From: JACCYQ01 sp036675565
GTDB taxonomy: Bacteria > Bacteroidota > Bacteroidia > Chitinophagales > Chitinophagaceae
Direction of reading: 5' to 3'
Length of the DNA: 16,208 nt
Assembly (NCBI GenBank): GCA_036675565.1
Contig: JAKFER010000021.1
Span: 1 to 16,208 of the forward strand
Every line of letters begins with the position of its first letter. Within the stretch, counting starts at the first letter, position 1. Of the stretch, positions 8,901 through 14,848 are shown in pieces. A program made the position numbers and the translations under genes. The notes below the pieces were generated by a model, which was given only the letters and a program-made list of their open reading frames with translations, searched no databases and was not told the origin of the DNA.

Positions 8901-8971
8901 TGCTGCGCATGAGATATTTGACAATATATCAGGCAACACATAATTAGAGATATCCTTGGCAAGGGAAACAT
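5906..8971 (-). CDS. Membrane histidine kinase with periplasmic two-component propeller
   Basis: This 1021-residue sensor kinase has a signal peptide (1-22, ending SHAQQ) and then a long periplasmic part of repeated Reg_prop beta-propeller blades, with motifs such as GFVWVGTENGLQRFDG, NNLWISTDNGLY, NRIWLGTAGEGIYVLD and GMLWLITNNGLSSYN. A Y_Y_Y domain at about 700-785 contains YYYKLEGADKDW and LPPGRYKFMVR. One membrane helix spans about 792-810. The cytoplasmic part has a HisKA_3 dimerisation domain with phospho-accepting His832 in RDLHDDMGS and a HATPase_c domain: N-box FKEAVNN (Asn944/945), G1 box DDGIGF (972-977), G2 box GNGLGNM (985-991). Unlike the hybrid SusR-type sensors of gut Bacteroides it has no receiver or AraC domain, and must signal through the separate response regulator next door. 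The signal sensed is unknown; many relatives respond to glycans or envelope state. Confidence 0.95.
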   Translation of the reverse strand: MFPLPRISLIMCCLIYCQISHAQQALVFNRFTTNEGLNTNKIKCTWQDEKGFVWVGTENGLQRFDGRKFVQFTIMDPAIRLPPAGVDEIFDAGNQKMWIRQGTTIGKYDRRNFTWQKAAIQTKTPLKTNAGYKLFTDSQGRCFLIIRSYGVLVYDSLRNTFTDQDLPIKTPSNWPIRNMYEDTRNGNYWLISDSGMAVYQSHDKQLYYRGHNPQRIPLFEEKNLDHISDFVIGDDGNYWIGYWKFRPVEKGLTILHYDPKEGKTLFEQSYPPALGTAYMDVSQLMISQSGILWAAGINSLLSYNAESNQLIQHKKNDPKEYDINSRNIVHIHEDYENNLWISTDNGLYVTSPEEEGVYNILFKKLSGQEIMIQTILETQSLENWIGTWNVGLIFFDKFFRKIDQPTPQTGNKEMDIFFKRVWDLHQHKSTGYVWAGCHAGYIAVIDPATKKIIHALQPPFFNNETIRHVKEDARGNLWFSTLGGKLGKWTNGTPYTNSSFQLLHKFNSGILRLYIDHKNRIWLGTAGEGIYVLDEKGEKIIYHFTSQGNEEKSLADDKVTDILQYNDSLFFANTGALSILNINSGKIINKTIHNGLPSAFVSQMSLDKEGMLWLITNNGLSSYNFKKDLFTVYNQRDGIVFADKASTAKFNMRNGEVWFGGENTLFGFNPDVLKSDVKPPPVTITDFRLFNNFMPVDSLLNLDRIKLKPDEHAFAIYFSALSFSQQDRLTYYYKLEGADKDWVQADRSQIASYTLLPPGRYKFMVRCENMQGVQSPITTMNFYIAPPFYKTWWFITLLLLIVSALIYFIYRQRVNKLIALEKLRTKVARDLHDDMGSTLSTINILSSMAKTRLNSNPVQASDYISKISDNSQRMMEAMDDIVWSIKPDNDTIQKITGRMREFATSVLEAKDIELDFKVDENVKDVKLNMEARRDFFLIFKEAVNNIAKYARCSHVFIHVAYHQHRLILIIKDDGIGFNVQAADSGNGLGNMQKRTESLKGRLQVQSKPGEGTKITLNLPVS

Positions 8972-8978
8972 TTACATC

Positions 8979-9012
8979 CAAAAATATAAAAACGTTTTGC
9001 ATATAAATCAAT
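8979..9012 (-). promoter_or_regulatory. Candidate Bacteroidota promoter for the histidine kinase
   Basis: On the minus strand TATTTTTG (8986-8979) matches the -7 consensus TAnnTTTG exactly. ATTG (9012-9009) stands 22 bp upstream, within the known 17-23 bp range, in place of the -33 TTTG. The predicted transcript would start only a few bases before the ATG at 8971, giving almost no leader. Confidence 0.45.
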
Positions 9013-9019
9013 GATTTAT
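9003..9019. promoter_or_regulatory. 17-bp palindrome overlapping the kinase -33 box
   Basis: ATAAATCA-A-TGATTTAT is a perfect 8+1+8 inverted repeat covering the proposed -33 box of the kinase promoter. TAAATCA recurs directly at 9021-9027. A protein bound here would block or alter the promoter. This is a sequence observation; the binding protein is unknown, and AT-rich DNA makes some palindromes by chance. Confidence 0.35.
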
Positions 9020-9025
9020 TTAAAT

Positions 9026-9039
9026 CACATGTTTATGTG
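9026..9039. promoter_or_regulatory. Candidate operator dyad CACAT-N4-ATGTG (upstream of kinase)
   Basis: The inverted repeat CACAT-GTTT-ATGTG lies 14 bp upstream of the proposed -33 box, at a position that would suit an activator. It matches the dyad at 5889-5902 ahead of the response-regulator gene. Confidence 0.35.
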
Positions 9040-9083
9040 GGTTAACCCTGAGTATAGTGATTATTGAATTATCCATTTCCCAT

Positions 9084-9113
9084 AAAAAAAGGCTGCACTC
9101 TTTGTGCAGCCTT
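9084..9113 (-). terminator. Rho-independent terminator after catalase
   Basis: On the minus strand, AAGGCTGCAC and GTGCAGCCTT form a perfect 10-bp, GC-rich stem with a 5-nt AAAGA loop, followed by an uninterrupted T tract. It begins 7 bp after the katE stop codon and insulates the two-component cassette from katE transcription. Confidence 0.93.
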
Positions 9114-9119
9114 AATCTT

Positions 9120-11282
9120 TTATGCAGGCACTTTGCTTTTCATTTCACGTTCCCAGAAACGGTGGCTTGCCACAGCATCCCTGAACGTTTTTATATTTCC
9201 ATTCGTAATCACACCAAGTGCAGAATTGTCTGCATTTAATTTTTCAATTTTATTTGAAAGGTAAGTCTGTTGCAAAAATGACACAGCATCTTTATCACCT
9301 CCTATAGCCTTACAATGACGGAAAGCTTCATTCACAAAATGAATTGCATCCGGTTCATTAATTAATGCATCAATGCTCTTTGTTCCACCAGGAATATATA
9401 CCGCATCAAACAAAACTGAAGCAGCATTGAAGAGTGTTTTATCAGGCAATAAAGAAGCACCATTCATTCCTTTAACCGGCGCCAAAATGGGTGCAATCAG
9501 TTTTACCATTGCTCCTTCCGCATTTAATTTACTTTTCAGATTATTAACTGATGCTTCATCAACACCTTCTGCAATCAATACAGCAATCTGCCTTCCTTTG
9601 ATTGAATTTTTTATGGTATTAGCCATGCTTAATGGTGCCGATTTTTCAAGGGAAGATTTCACAATTACAGGTTGGTAATTTTTTGGATTTCCATCTGCAG
9701 GGATTGCACCATTCGTAACCATCATTGGCTTCTTTGGCGGTACGGCTCCGATTTTTTTTGCAATATATTGAGCCATTTCAAGATTTACATTGGAAAAATG
9801 ATCCACTACTTTTTGGCGTATATAGGGCAATGTTACCAACGACAGTTCAAAACTGAAGGCGTCTTTAATATGCTGTTTTTCCGCTTCAGACTGGCTGTTA
9901 TAAAACAAAGTTGCCTGGCTGAAATGATCCAGGAAACTTTTGCTTCTGCCCCTGATCTTTGAAGAGTCGATCCTTTCCTGGTGACTTGTAAATCCGCCTT
10001 CAGACATTTTAGCTAAAAATGGGCATCCACCTCCAATGCTATTGGGTGAATAACTGACTTTACCTTTATCGATTTGCTGGCGCATATGTCCATCCCGCTG
10101 GTTATTGAAGATGGTATTCACAGATCGGTTGATTGGAATCTCGTGAAAGTTAGGACTACCCAAACGCGAAAGTTGTGTATCTGTATATGAAAATAATCTC
10201 CCCTGCAATAAAGGATCATTGGTAAAATCTATACCAGGCACTATATGGCCAGGGTGAAATGCTACCTGCTCTGTTTCTGCAAAGAAATTATCAGGGTTGC
10301 GGTTGAGGGTAAGTCTGCCTACAATTTGTACAGGCACTAATTCCTCAGGAATGATCTTGGTGGGATCGAGCAAATCAAAATCAAATTTATGTTCGTCTTT
10401 TTCGGGAACAATTTGTACACCTAAATCCCATTCTGGAAAATTGCCGCTCTCGATAGCATCCCAAAGATCTCGGCGGTGAAAATCAGGATCCTTACCTGAA
10501 ATTTTTTGTGCTTCGTCCCAGGCCACGGAGTGAACACCGAGTAAAGGTTTCCAATGAAACTTCACAAAATGACTTACTCCCTTTTCATTGATCAGCCGGA
10601 AAGTATGAATTCCAAATCCTTCCATCATGCTAAAGCTGCGTGGAATAGCACGATCGCTCATTGCCCACATAATCATATGCGAACTTTCAGGCATGAGCGA
10701 AACAAAATCCCAGAAAGTATCATGTGCAGAAGCAGCTTGTGGAATTTCATTATCAGGTTCTGGTTTAACGGCATGAATCAGGTCGGGGAACTTCAAAGCG
10801 TCCTGGATAAAAAATACAGGGATATTATTACCCACCAGGTCGAAGTTGCCTTCGGTGGTATAAAATTTTACAGCGAAGCCACGCACATCACGTGCAAGAT
10901 CGGTGGAGCCGCGGGAACCGGCAACTGTACTGAAACGCACAAATACTGGCGTCTCCCTGCCGGTGTCAGTAAGGAACCCGGCTTTGGTATATTTTGATAA
11001 TGAGTTGGTGAGTTTAAATACACCATGGGCAGCAGAGCCACGTGCATGAACAATCCTTTCAGGAATTCGTTCGTGATCGAAGTGTGTGATCTTTTCGCGA
11101 AGAATAAAGTCCTCCAGCAGCGAAGGTCCACGGTCACCTGCTTTAAGCGAATTGTGATCATCGTTGATGCGTAGACCCTGGTCGGTAGTCATAAATTGAT
11201 CGGTTGCATCTACCGTGTTTTTAGAAAGATCTGCCAGTTTGTTATTGGCAGGCTTGCCATTCTTTTTGGTTGATTTTGCCAT
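9120..11282 (-). CDS. katE: Large-subunit (HPII-type) catalase with DJ-1/PfpI-like domain
   Basis: This is a haem catalase that converts hydrogen peroxide to water and oxygen in the cytoplasm. At 720 residues it belongs to the large-subunit clade 2, like E. coli HPII (753 aa). Catalytic His79 (RIVHARGSAAHG), Asn152 (LVGNNIPVFF) and haem-ligand Tyr366 (RLFSYTDTQ) are spaced exactly as His128, Asn201 and Tyr415 of HPII. The N-terminal 20 residues are Lys/Asn-rich and probably disordered. About residues 563-710 form the extra C-terminal DJ-1/PfpI-like flavodoxin fold (GRQIAVLIAEGVDE, DAVYIPGG). The usual nucleophile elbow reads AIGGDKDA without Cys, so, as in other large catalases, this domain should be structural. 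The gene stands alone, between the tmRNA terminator and its own terminator, so it has its own promoter within 11283-11498. The TAATTTTTG sequence 75 bp upstream of the ATG is one base longer than the consensus box. Confidence 0.97.
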   Translation of the reverse strand: MAKSTKKNGKPANNKLADLSKNTVDATDQFMTTDQGLRINDDHNSLKAGDRGPSLLEDFILREKITHFDHERIPERIVHARGSAAHGVFKLTNSLSKYTKAGFLTDTGRETPVFVRFSTVAGSRGSTDLARDVRGFAVKFYTTEGNFDLVGNNIPVFFIQDALKFPDLIHAVKPEPDNEIPQAASAHDTFWDFVSLMPESSHMIMWAMSDRAIPRSFSMMEGFGIHTFRLINEKGVSHFVKFHWKPLLGVHSVAWDEAQKISGKDPDFHRRDLWDAIESGNFPEWDLGVQIVPEKDEHKFDFDLLDPTKIIPEELVPVQIVGRLTLNRNPDNFFAETEQVAFHPGHIVPGIDFTNDPLLQGRLFSYTDTQLSRLGSPNFHEIPINRSVNTIFNNQRDGHMRQQIDKGKVSYSPNSIGGGCPFLAKMSEGGFTSHQERIDSSKIRGRSKSFLDHFSQATLFYNSQSEAEKQHIKDAFSFELSLVTLPYIRQKVVDHFSNVNLEMAQYIAKKIGAVPPKKPMMVTNGAIPADGNPKNYQPVIVKSSLEKSAPLSMANTIKNSIKGRQIAVLIAEGVDEASVNNLKSKLNAEGAMVKLIAPILAPVKGMNGASLLPDKTLFNAASVLFDAVYIPGGTKSIDALINEPDAIHFVNEAFRHCKAIGGDKDAVSFLQQTYLSNKIEKLNADNSALGVITNGNIKTFRDAVASHRFWEREMKSKVPA

Positions 11283-11498
11283 AAAAATTTTTTGAAATGG
11301 TATGAAAATGAAAAATGTTCAAGAGGGAGGATGAAAATAATGATGCAAAAATTACACCTGCACGGACATAAGTTACTAACCTGGAAGGACAAATAATTTA
11401 TGGAGAAGTAAATAACGAACCGTAGAATGGATCGAATATGTTTTCATAACAATACCATATGGTAAACGAAATATTTGCGACCAGATAATAGCGGGCAT
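11283..11498. other. Intergenic region upstream of katE
   Basis: This 216 bp stretch contains no convincing gene. It must carry the katE promoter, but I see no exact TAnnTTTG box on the minus strand. Its only notable structure is the perfect 12-bp palindrome at 11453-11464, described separately. Confidence 0.6.
11453..11464. promoter_or_regulatory. Perfect palindrome upstream of katE
   Basis: TACCATATGGTA is a perfect 12-bp palindrome about 170 bp before the katE start. It could be an operator, but it contains the common CATATG core, is far from the gene, and has no second copy that I found. Confidence 0.2.
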
Positions 11499-11532
11499 AA
11501 AAAAAGGCAACGATAATTATCGCTGCCTTTTT
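11499..11532 (-). terminator. Rho-independent terminator of ssrA
   Basis: On the minus strand, GGCAGCGATAATTATCGTTGCC folds into a continuous stem (one G-U pair) flanked by AAA and followed by seven T. It begins 6 bp after the tmRNA 3' end. The A tract on the other side makes it usable in both directions. Confidence 0.92.
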
Positions 11533-11533
11533 G

Positions 11534-11905
11534 TGGAGGTGACCGGAGTCGAACCGGTGTCCAAACATATTCGTCAAAAGCTTTCTACATGCTTATTCCG
11601 GTTTGTTGTGTCGGGAAATAACTGGAAAACCGAACGACCGATTATCTCCTTAGCTGTATGTTCTTAAGTAACCGTCACAGCCTTCGGTTACAGCATCCTG
11701 TTTTGTTTGTTGAGTCGGCGGCGGAGCATGGTAACAGAACAACCTGCTCAAGCGGCCCTAATGACTAGCTAATCACTGATTAGGCAGCCATGGCATACTG
11801 AGTATTGCCATTTGAATTTTTCGTATTCAGATTATCGGGCTAATTACGCAACGCCCGGCATGCTTACACTCTCAAAGATCTACGCTGTCAAAACCAAACA
11901 CCCCC
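11534..11905 (-). ncRNA. ssrA: Transfer-messenger RNA (tmRNA)
   Basis: This 372-nt RNA acts with SmpB to rescue stalled ribosomes and tag the unfinished protein for proteolysis. The 5' GGGGGUG pairs with 3' CACCUCC as a seven-pair acceptor stem (one G-U), with discriminator A at 11534. The genome continues with CAA, so the CCA tail must be added after transcription. The T arm GGTTCGACTCC near the 3' end and UUUGGUUUUGACAGC near the 5' end are tmRNA hallmarks. The tag frame ends AAT-ACT-CAG-TAT-GCC-ATG-GCT-GCC-TAA (stop at 11782-11780). Taking GGC at 11809 as resume codon, by comparison with Bacteroidota tags such as GEESYAMAA and GENNYALAA, the tag is GNTQYAMAA. Just after the stop, CTAATCA-C-TGATTAG is a perfect hairpin matching the helix expected there. 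The 5' and 3' ends are inferred from pairing. Confidence 0.95.
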
Positions 11906-11915
11906 GTGTTAAGTT

Positions 11916-11985
11916 AAAAGTCAAAATTTAAAATTAAAAAAGTCAGTACTGATTCTATCAATTTGCATTTTGAATTTTAAATTTT
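11916..11985. repeat. AT-rich 7-bp periodic repeats in inverted orientation
   Basis: Just upstream of ssrA, the plus strand reads AAAAGTC, AAAATTT, AAAATTA, then A-AAAAGTC (11916-11944). After a 20-bp spacer it reads GCATTTT, GAATTTT, AAATTTT (11965-11985), the same kind of heptad on the opposite strand. The arms include a perfect 13-bp inverted repeat (11923-11935 with 11973-11985). The array lies where the ssrA promoter should be. It may be a repetitive intergenic element or a weak terminator. Confidence 0.5.
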
Positions 11986-12081
11986 TTATTTACCAACTAC
12001 ATTAATACTATCATCGCCTGTTGTGTCACTCACTTTATCGTTCAGAACAAAATTGAGCAACTCCGGAACTTTTTCCTGCTT
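11986..12081 (-). pseudogene. Possible C-terminal gene remnant between rseP and ssrA
   Basis: A 31-codon open stretch ends at TAA 11988-11986 and reads like protein (QEKVPELLNFVLNDKVSD, then TTGDDSINVVGK). It is closed upstream by TAA at 12084-12082, has no ATG, and no frameshifted continuation that I can recognise. It could be the tail of a deleted gene lying between the repeat blocks at 11965-11985 and 12161-12189. A chance open stretch of this length is quite possible, and I do not recognise the family. Confidence 0.25.
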
Positions 12082-12160
12082 TTAGCAACAAGCAATTTAC
12101 GAAACTTCAAGTGTAATAAAAGTCAAAGAAAACTAAAAGAAGTAATATGAAAATATCACG

Positions 12161-12189
12161 CAACTTTTAAATTTCAACTTTAAAATTTT
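12161..12189. repeat. AT-rich heptad repeat block abutting the rseP stop
   Basis: The plus strand reads CAACTTT-TAAATTT-CAACTTT, then AAAATTTTA, so CAACTTT repeats directly at a 14-bp period. On the minus strand it follows the rseP stop codon immediately, as the block at 11965-11985 follows the stop of the possible remnant. It can form only a weak AT hairpin and is not a canonical terminator. Confidence 0.4.
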
Positions 12190-13537
12190 ACTTGAAAAGC
12201 CTCCATATATCAAGTCCCAAAGCATATGCCATCAATCCTAATAATAGAACCATACCCACCATTTGTGCATACTCCATGAATTTGTCACTTGGCTTACGCC
12301 CGGTGATCATTTCATATAAAGTAAACAACGCATGTCCACCATCGAGTGCAGGAATGGGTAATATATTCATGAATGCGAGTATGATAGAAAACAAAGCGGT
12401 CATGGTCCAGAAACGTTGCCAGTCCCAATAACCTCCAAACATTTTTCCAATACTTACAACACTACCCAGGTTATCCTGTACTTTATGTTCCTCAGAAACA
12501 AAAAGCAAGCGGATACCTTCCATATAATCTTTTAATCGGTCAACGCCGAATTTGGCTCCGGCTGGTATGCTTTCTAAAAATGTATATTCTATTTTCTCGG
12601 TTCCTAAAATTTCACCAGGATTGCGGGCAATAAAACCCACAGTTCCATCTTCATTTATTTTTACTTTAGCGTAAGCCGTATCATTATTTCTCAAGATAGC
12701 CAGTTGAACATCTTTACCGGTATTTTCCCTTTTGATAACATCAAATTCATCATAAAACATAAAAGACTGTCCATTCATTCCAACTAACTGGTCACCTTTT
12801 TTTAATTCTCCTTCTAACACTTTTGCAGATTCACCAACGCTATCAACAATAACGGGTACACGCGGTGAAAGAAAATTGCTGCGTTGGTTTTTTGTCAATT
12901 TTGAAATCGTTCCTTCAGGCAATGTAATTACGGTATCCCGCCCCTGGCGATTTATTGTCAGCGAAACTTTTTCTGTCAGCATCAGGCTTTTGGGCAATGT
13001 ATTCAGGTAAACCAATGGTTCGTTGTTAACCGCCTTAACTATATCGCCATCTTTAATACCAACTGTTGTGGCTAAGGAATCTGCTGCTAAACCATAAACC
13101 ATGTTTTTGGCTGGTAATCTTTCTTCGCCCCAAACAAAAAGAATCCCTGCAAAAATGATCAATGCCAGGATAAAATTCACGATCACACCACCCAGCATAA
13201 TGATCAACCTTTGCCAGGCCGGTTTGCTGCGGAATTCCCAGGGTTGCGGAGGTAATTTCATCTGTTCCTTATCCATACTTTCATCAACCATTCCTGAAAT
13301 CTTGACATAACCACCTAATGGAACCCAACCCACGCCATATTCTGTTTCACCAATCTTCTTTTTAATAAGAGAAAATCCTGGATTGAAAAAAAGGAAAAAT
13401 TTCTCTACCCTGCATCCAAACCATTTGGCAGGTAAAAAATGACCCAATTCATGTAATACGACTAATATGGAAAAAGCCAGAATAAATTGTCCGAGGTTAT
13501 TTGCGAAAGCGGTCCAGTTAATTGCTAAAAAATACAT
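12188..13537 (-). CDS. rseP: RseP-type site-2 intramembrane zinc metalloprotease
   Basis: This 449-residue membrane protease of the M50 family cuts substrates within the membrane. In other bacteria RseP releases sigma-E by cleaving an anti-sigma factor and clears signal-peptide remnants. The zinc site HELGH is at 29-33 in the first membrane helix, with catalytic Glu30; the third ligand is Asp399 in NILPIPALDGGH. The family GWVPLGGYVKISGM motif follows the first helix. Two periplasmic PDZ-like regions lie at about 130-210 and 228-310, as expected for RseP rather than the shorter single-PDZ or PDZ-less forms. Membrane helices are visible at about 15-33, 105-130, 370-400 and 425-445. It is 120 bp downstream of dxr, a common arrangement in Bacteroidota. 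Its substrate here is unknown, and no sigma or anti-sigma gene is in the window. Confidence 0.95.
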   Translation of the reverse strand: MYFLAINWTAFANNLGQFILAFSILVVLHELGHFLPAKWFGCRVEKFFLFFNPGFSLIKKKIGETEYGVGWVPLGGYVKISGMVDESMDKEQMKLPPQPWEFRSKPAWQRLIIMLGGVIVNFILALIIFAGILFVWGEERLPAKNMVYGLAADSLATTVGIKDGDIVKAVNNEPLVYLNTLPKSLMLTEKVSLTINRQGRDTVITLPEGTISKLTKNQRSNFLSPRVPVIVDSVGESAKVLEGELKKGDQLVGMNGQSFMFYDEFDVIKRENTGKDVQLAILRNNDTAYAKVKINEDGTVGFIARNPGEILGTEKIEYTFLESIPAGAKFGVDRLKDYMEGIRLLFVSEEHKVQDNLGSVVSIGKMFGGYWDWQRFWTMTALFSIILAFMNILPIPALDGGHALFTLYEMITGRKPSDKFMEYAQMVGMVLLLGLMAYALGLDIWRLFK

Positions 13538-13657
13538 AGGTTAATTTGATCCTTACCAGATTGTTTTATGAAAAATATAGCCGCAAATATCAGTTAAATT
13601 AAATATCCATCTGAAGCTTTATCAATTATTTAGAAAATATGAATGAGTCCGGAAATT

Positions 13658-14827
13658 TTATAACCGGATCAGGTCTGCGGCAAAATTGCGGGCTTCGCCA
13701 TCACTGGCACTATAATCATCCAAAGTTGGTTCTGCAATAAATGGAATCTGTTCCATCGTTTTTTCAATTACATCAGTCATATCCAAAAATCCCAACCTGT
13801 TTCGCAGAAAAGCAAATACGGCGATTTCATTAGCGGCATTTAAAACGCAGGGCAGATTACCGCCTTTATTTAAAGCTTCTATAGCCAACCCAAGATTTCT
13901 AAAAGTGCGTATATCGGGTTCTTCAAAAGTCAGTGTGCCTACTTTTTTCAAATCCAATCTTGGATAATCATTAGAGAGCCGGCGGGGAAATGATAATGCA
14001 TATTGAATGGGTAGCTTCATATCGGGCAAACCAAGCTGCGCCTTCACACTTCCATCTTCAAATTCAACCATGGAATGAATGATACTTTGGGGGTGAATCA
14101 GCACCTTAATTTGTTCAGGCTTTAAATTAAACAACCAGCGTGCCTCTATCATTTCCAACCCTTTATTCATCAAAGTGGCAGAGTCAACGGTGATCTTGGC
14201 GCCCATGCTCCAGTTAGGATGCTGCAGCGCATGCTCCCTTTTTATATTTACAAGGTAGTTTGGTTTGCGACCCAGGAATGGACCGCCCGATGCTGTCAAT
14301 ATTATATTGTCTACTTTATTACGGGTTTCCCCCACGAGGCATTGAAAAATGGCTGAATGTTCTGAATCGACAGGAATTATAGGTGAACGGTGCTCAACTG
14401 CTTTTTGCATGATGATCTCACCAGCTACAACCAGTGTTTCTTTATTTGCCAGCGCAACTGCTTTTCCATTTTCGATGGCTAAAAGTGTTGGTTTTAATCC
14501 TGCATAACCAACTATGGCAGCTATCATCAAATCATATACATCCATAGCAGCCACATCTTCCATAGCCTGCTCACCTGCAAAAACTTTTACATCTGTTCCC
14601 GCCAACGCTTCTTTTACCTTTTGGTATTTCTTTTCATCACCAATAACCACAATGTTGGGATTGAACTTTAATGCTTGTTTAATCAACAATTCATCGTTTT
14701 GCCGTGCAGTCAGCACTTCCGCTGAAAATAAATCAGGATGTGACTCTATTACTTCTAATGCTTGCGTACCAATAGAGCCTGTTGATCCGAATATAGCAAT
14801 CCTTTTAATGTGTTGTTCGCTGTTCAT
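13658..14827 (-). CDS. dxr: 1-deoxy-D-xylulose 5-phosphate reductoisomerase
   Basis: Dxr converts 1-deoxy-D-xylulose 5-phosphate to 2-C-methyl-D-erythritol 4-phosphate with NADPH, the first committed step of the MEP isoprenoid pathway; it is cytoplasmic. I chose ATG 14827 (389 aa, near the usual 390-400); an in-frame TTG three codons earlier is less likely. The NADPH-binding GSTGSIG motif is at about 14-20. Metal ligands are Asp154 and Glu156 (PVDSEHSAIFQ) and Glu225 (NKGLEMIEA). Substrate loops TASGGPFLGR, LQHPNWSMG and VDSATLMNKG are intact, as is the C-terminal helical domain (NAANEIAVFAFL). It lies 21 bp after the GH3-family gene, so co-transcription is likely. The spacer to rseP has no hairpin terminator. 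Confidence 0.97.
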   Translation of the reverse strand: MNSEQHIKRIAIFGSTGSIGTQALEVIESHPDLFSAEVLTARQNDELLIKQALKFNPNIVVIGDEKKYQKVKEALAGTDVKVFAGEQAMEDVAAMDVYDLMIAAIVGYAGLKPTLLAIENGKAVALANKETLVVAGEIIMQKAVEHRSPIIPVDSEHSAIFQCLVGETRNKVDNIILTASGGPFLGRKPNYLVNIKREHALQHPNWSMGAKITVDSATLMNKGLEMIEARWLFNLKPEQIKVLIHPQSIIHSMVEFEDGSVKAQLGLPDMKLPIQYALSFPRRLSNDYPRLDLKKVGTLTFEEPDIRTFRNLGLAIEALNKGGNLPCVLNAANEIAVFAFLRNRLGFLDMTDVIEKTMEQIPFIAEPTLDDYSASDGEARNFAADLIRL

Positions 14828-14848
14828 TCCTGACAAAAGTTGTTTTAT

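Noticed and set aside
10554..10997. Plus-strand open frame of 147 codons
   Set aside because: It is antisense to the conserved catalase core, which has all its catalytic residues; composition and lack of motifs mark it as a shadow.
13658..13680. CCGG-flanked partial palindrome at the end of dxr as a terminator
   Set aside because: Only four base pairs of CCGG match well, it overlaps the coding end, and no T tract follows.
14828..14836. Earlier TTG start for dxr
   Set aside because: It would add only three residues; the ATG at 14827 gives a normal Dxr N-terminus just before the GSTGSIG motif.
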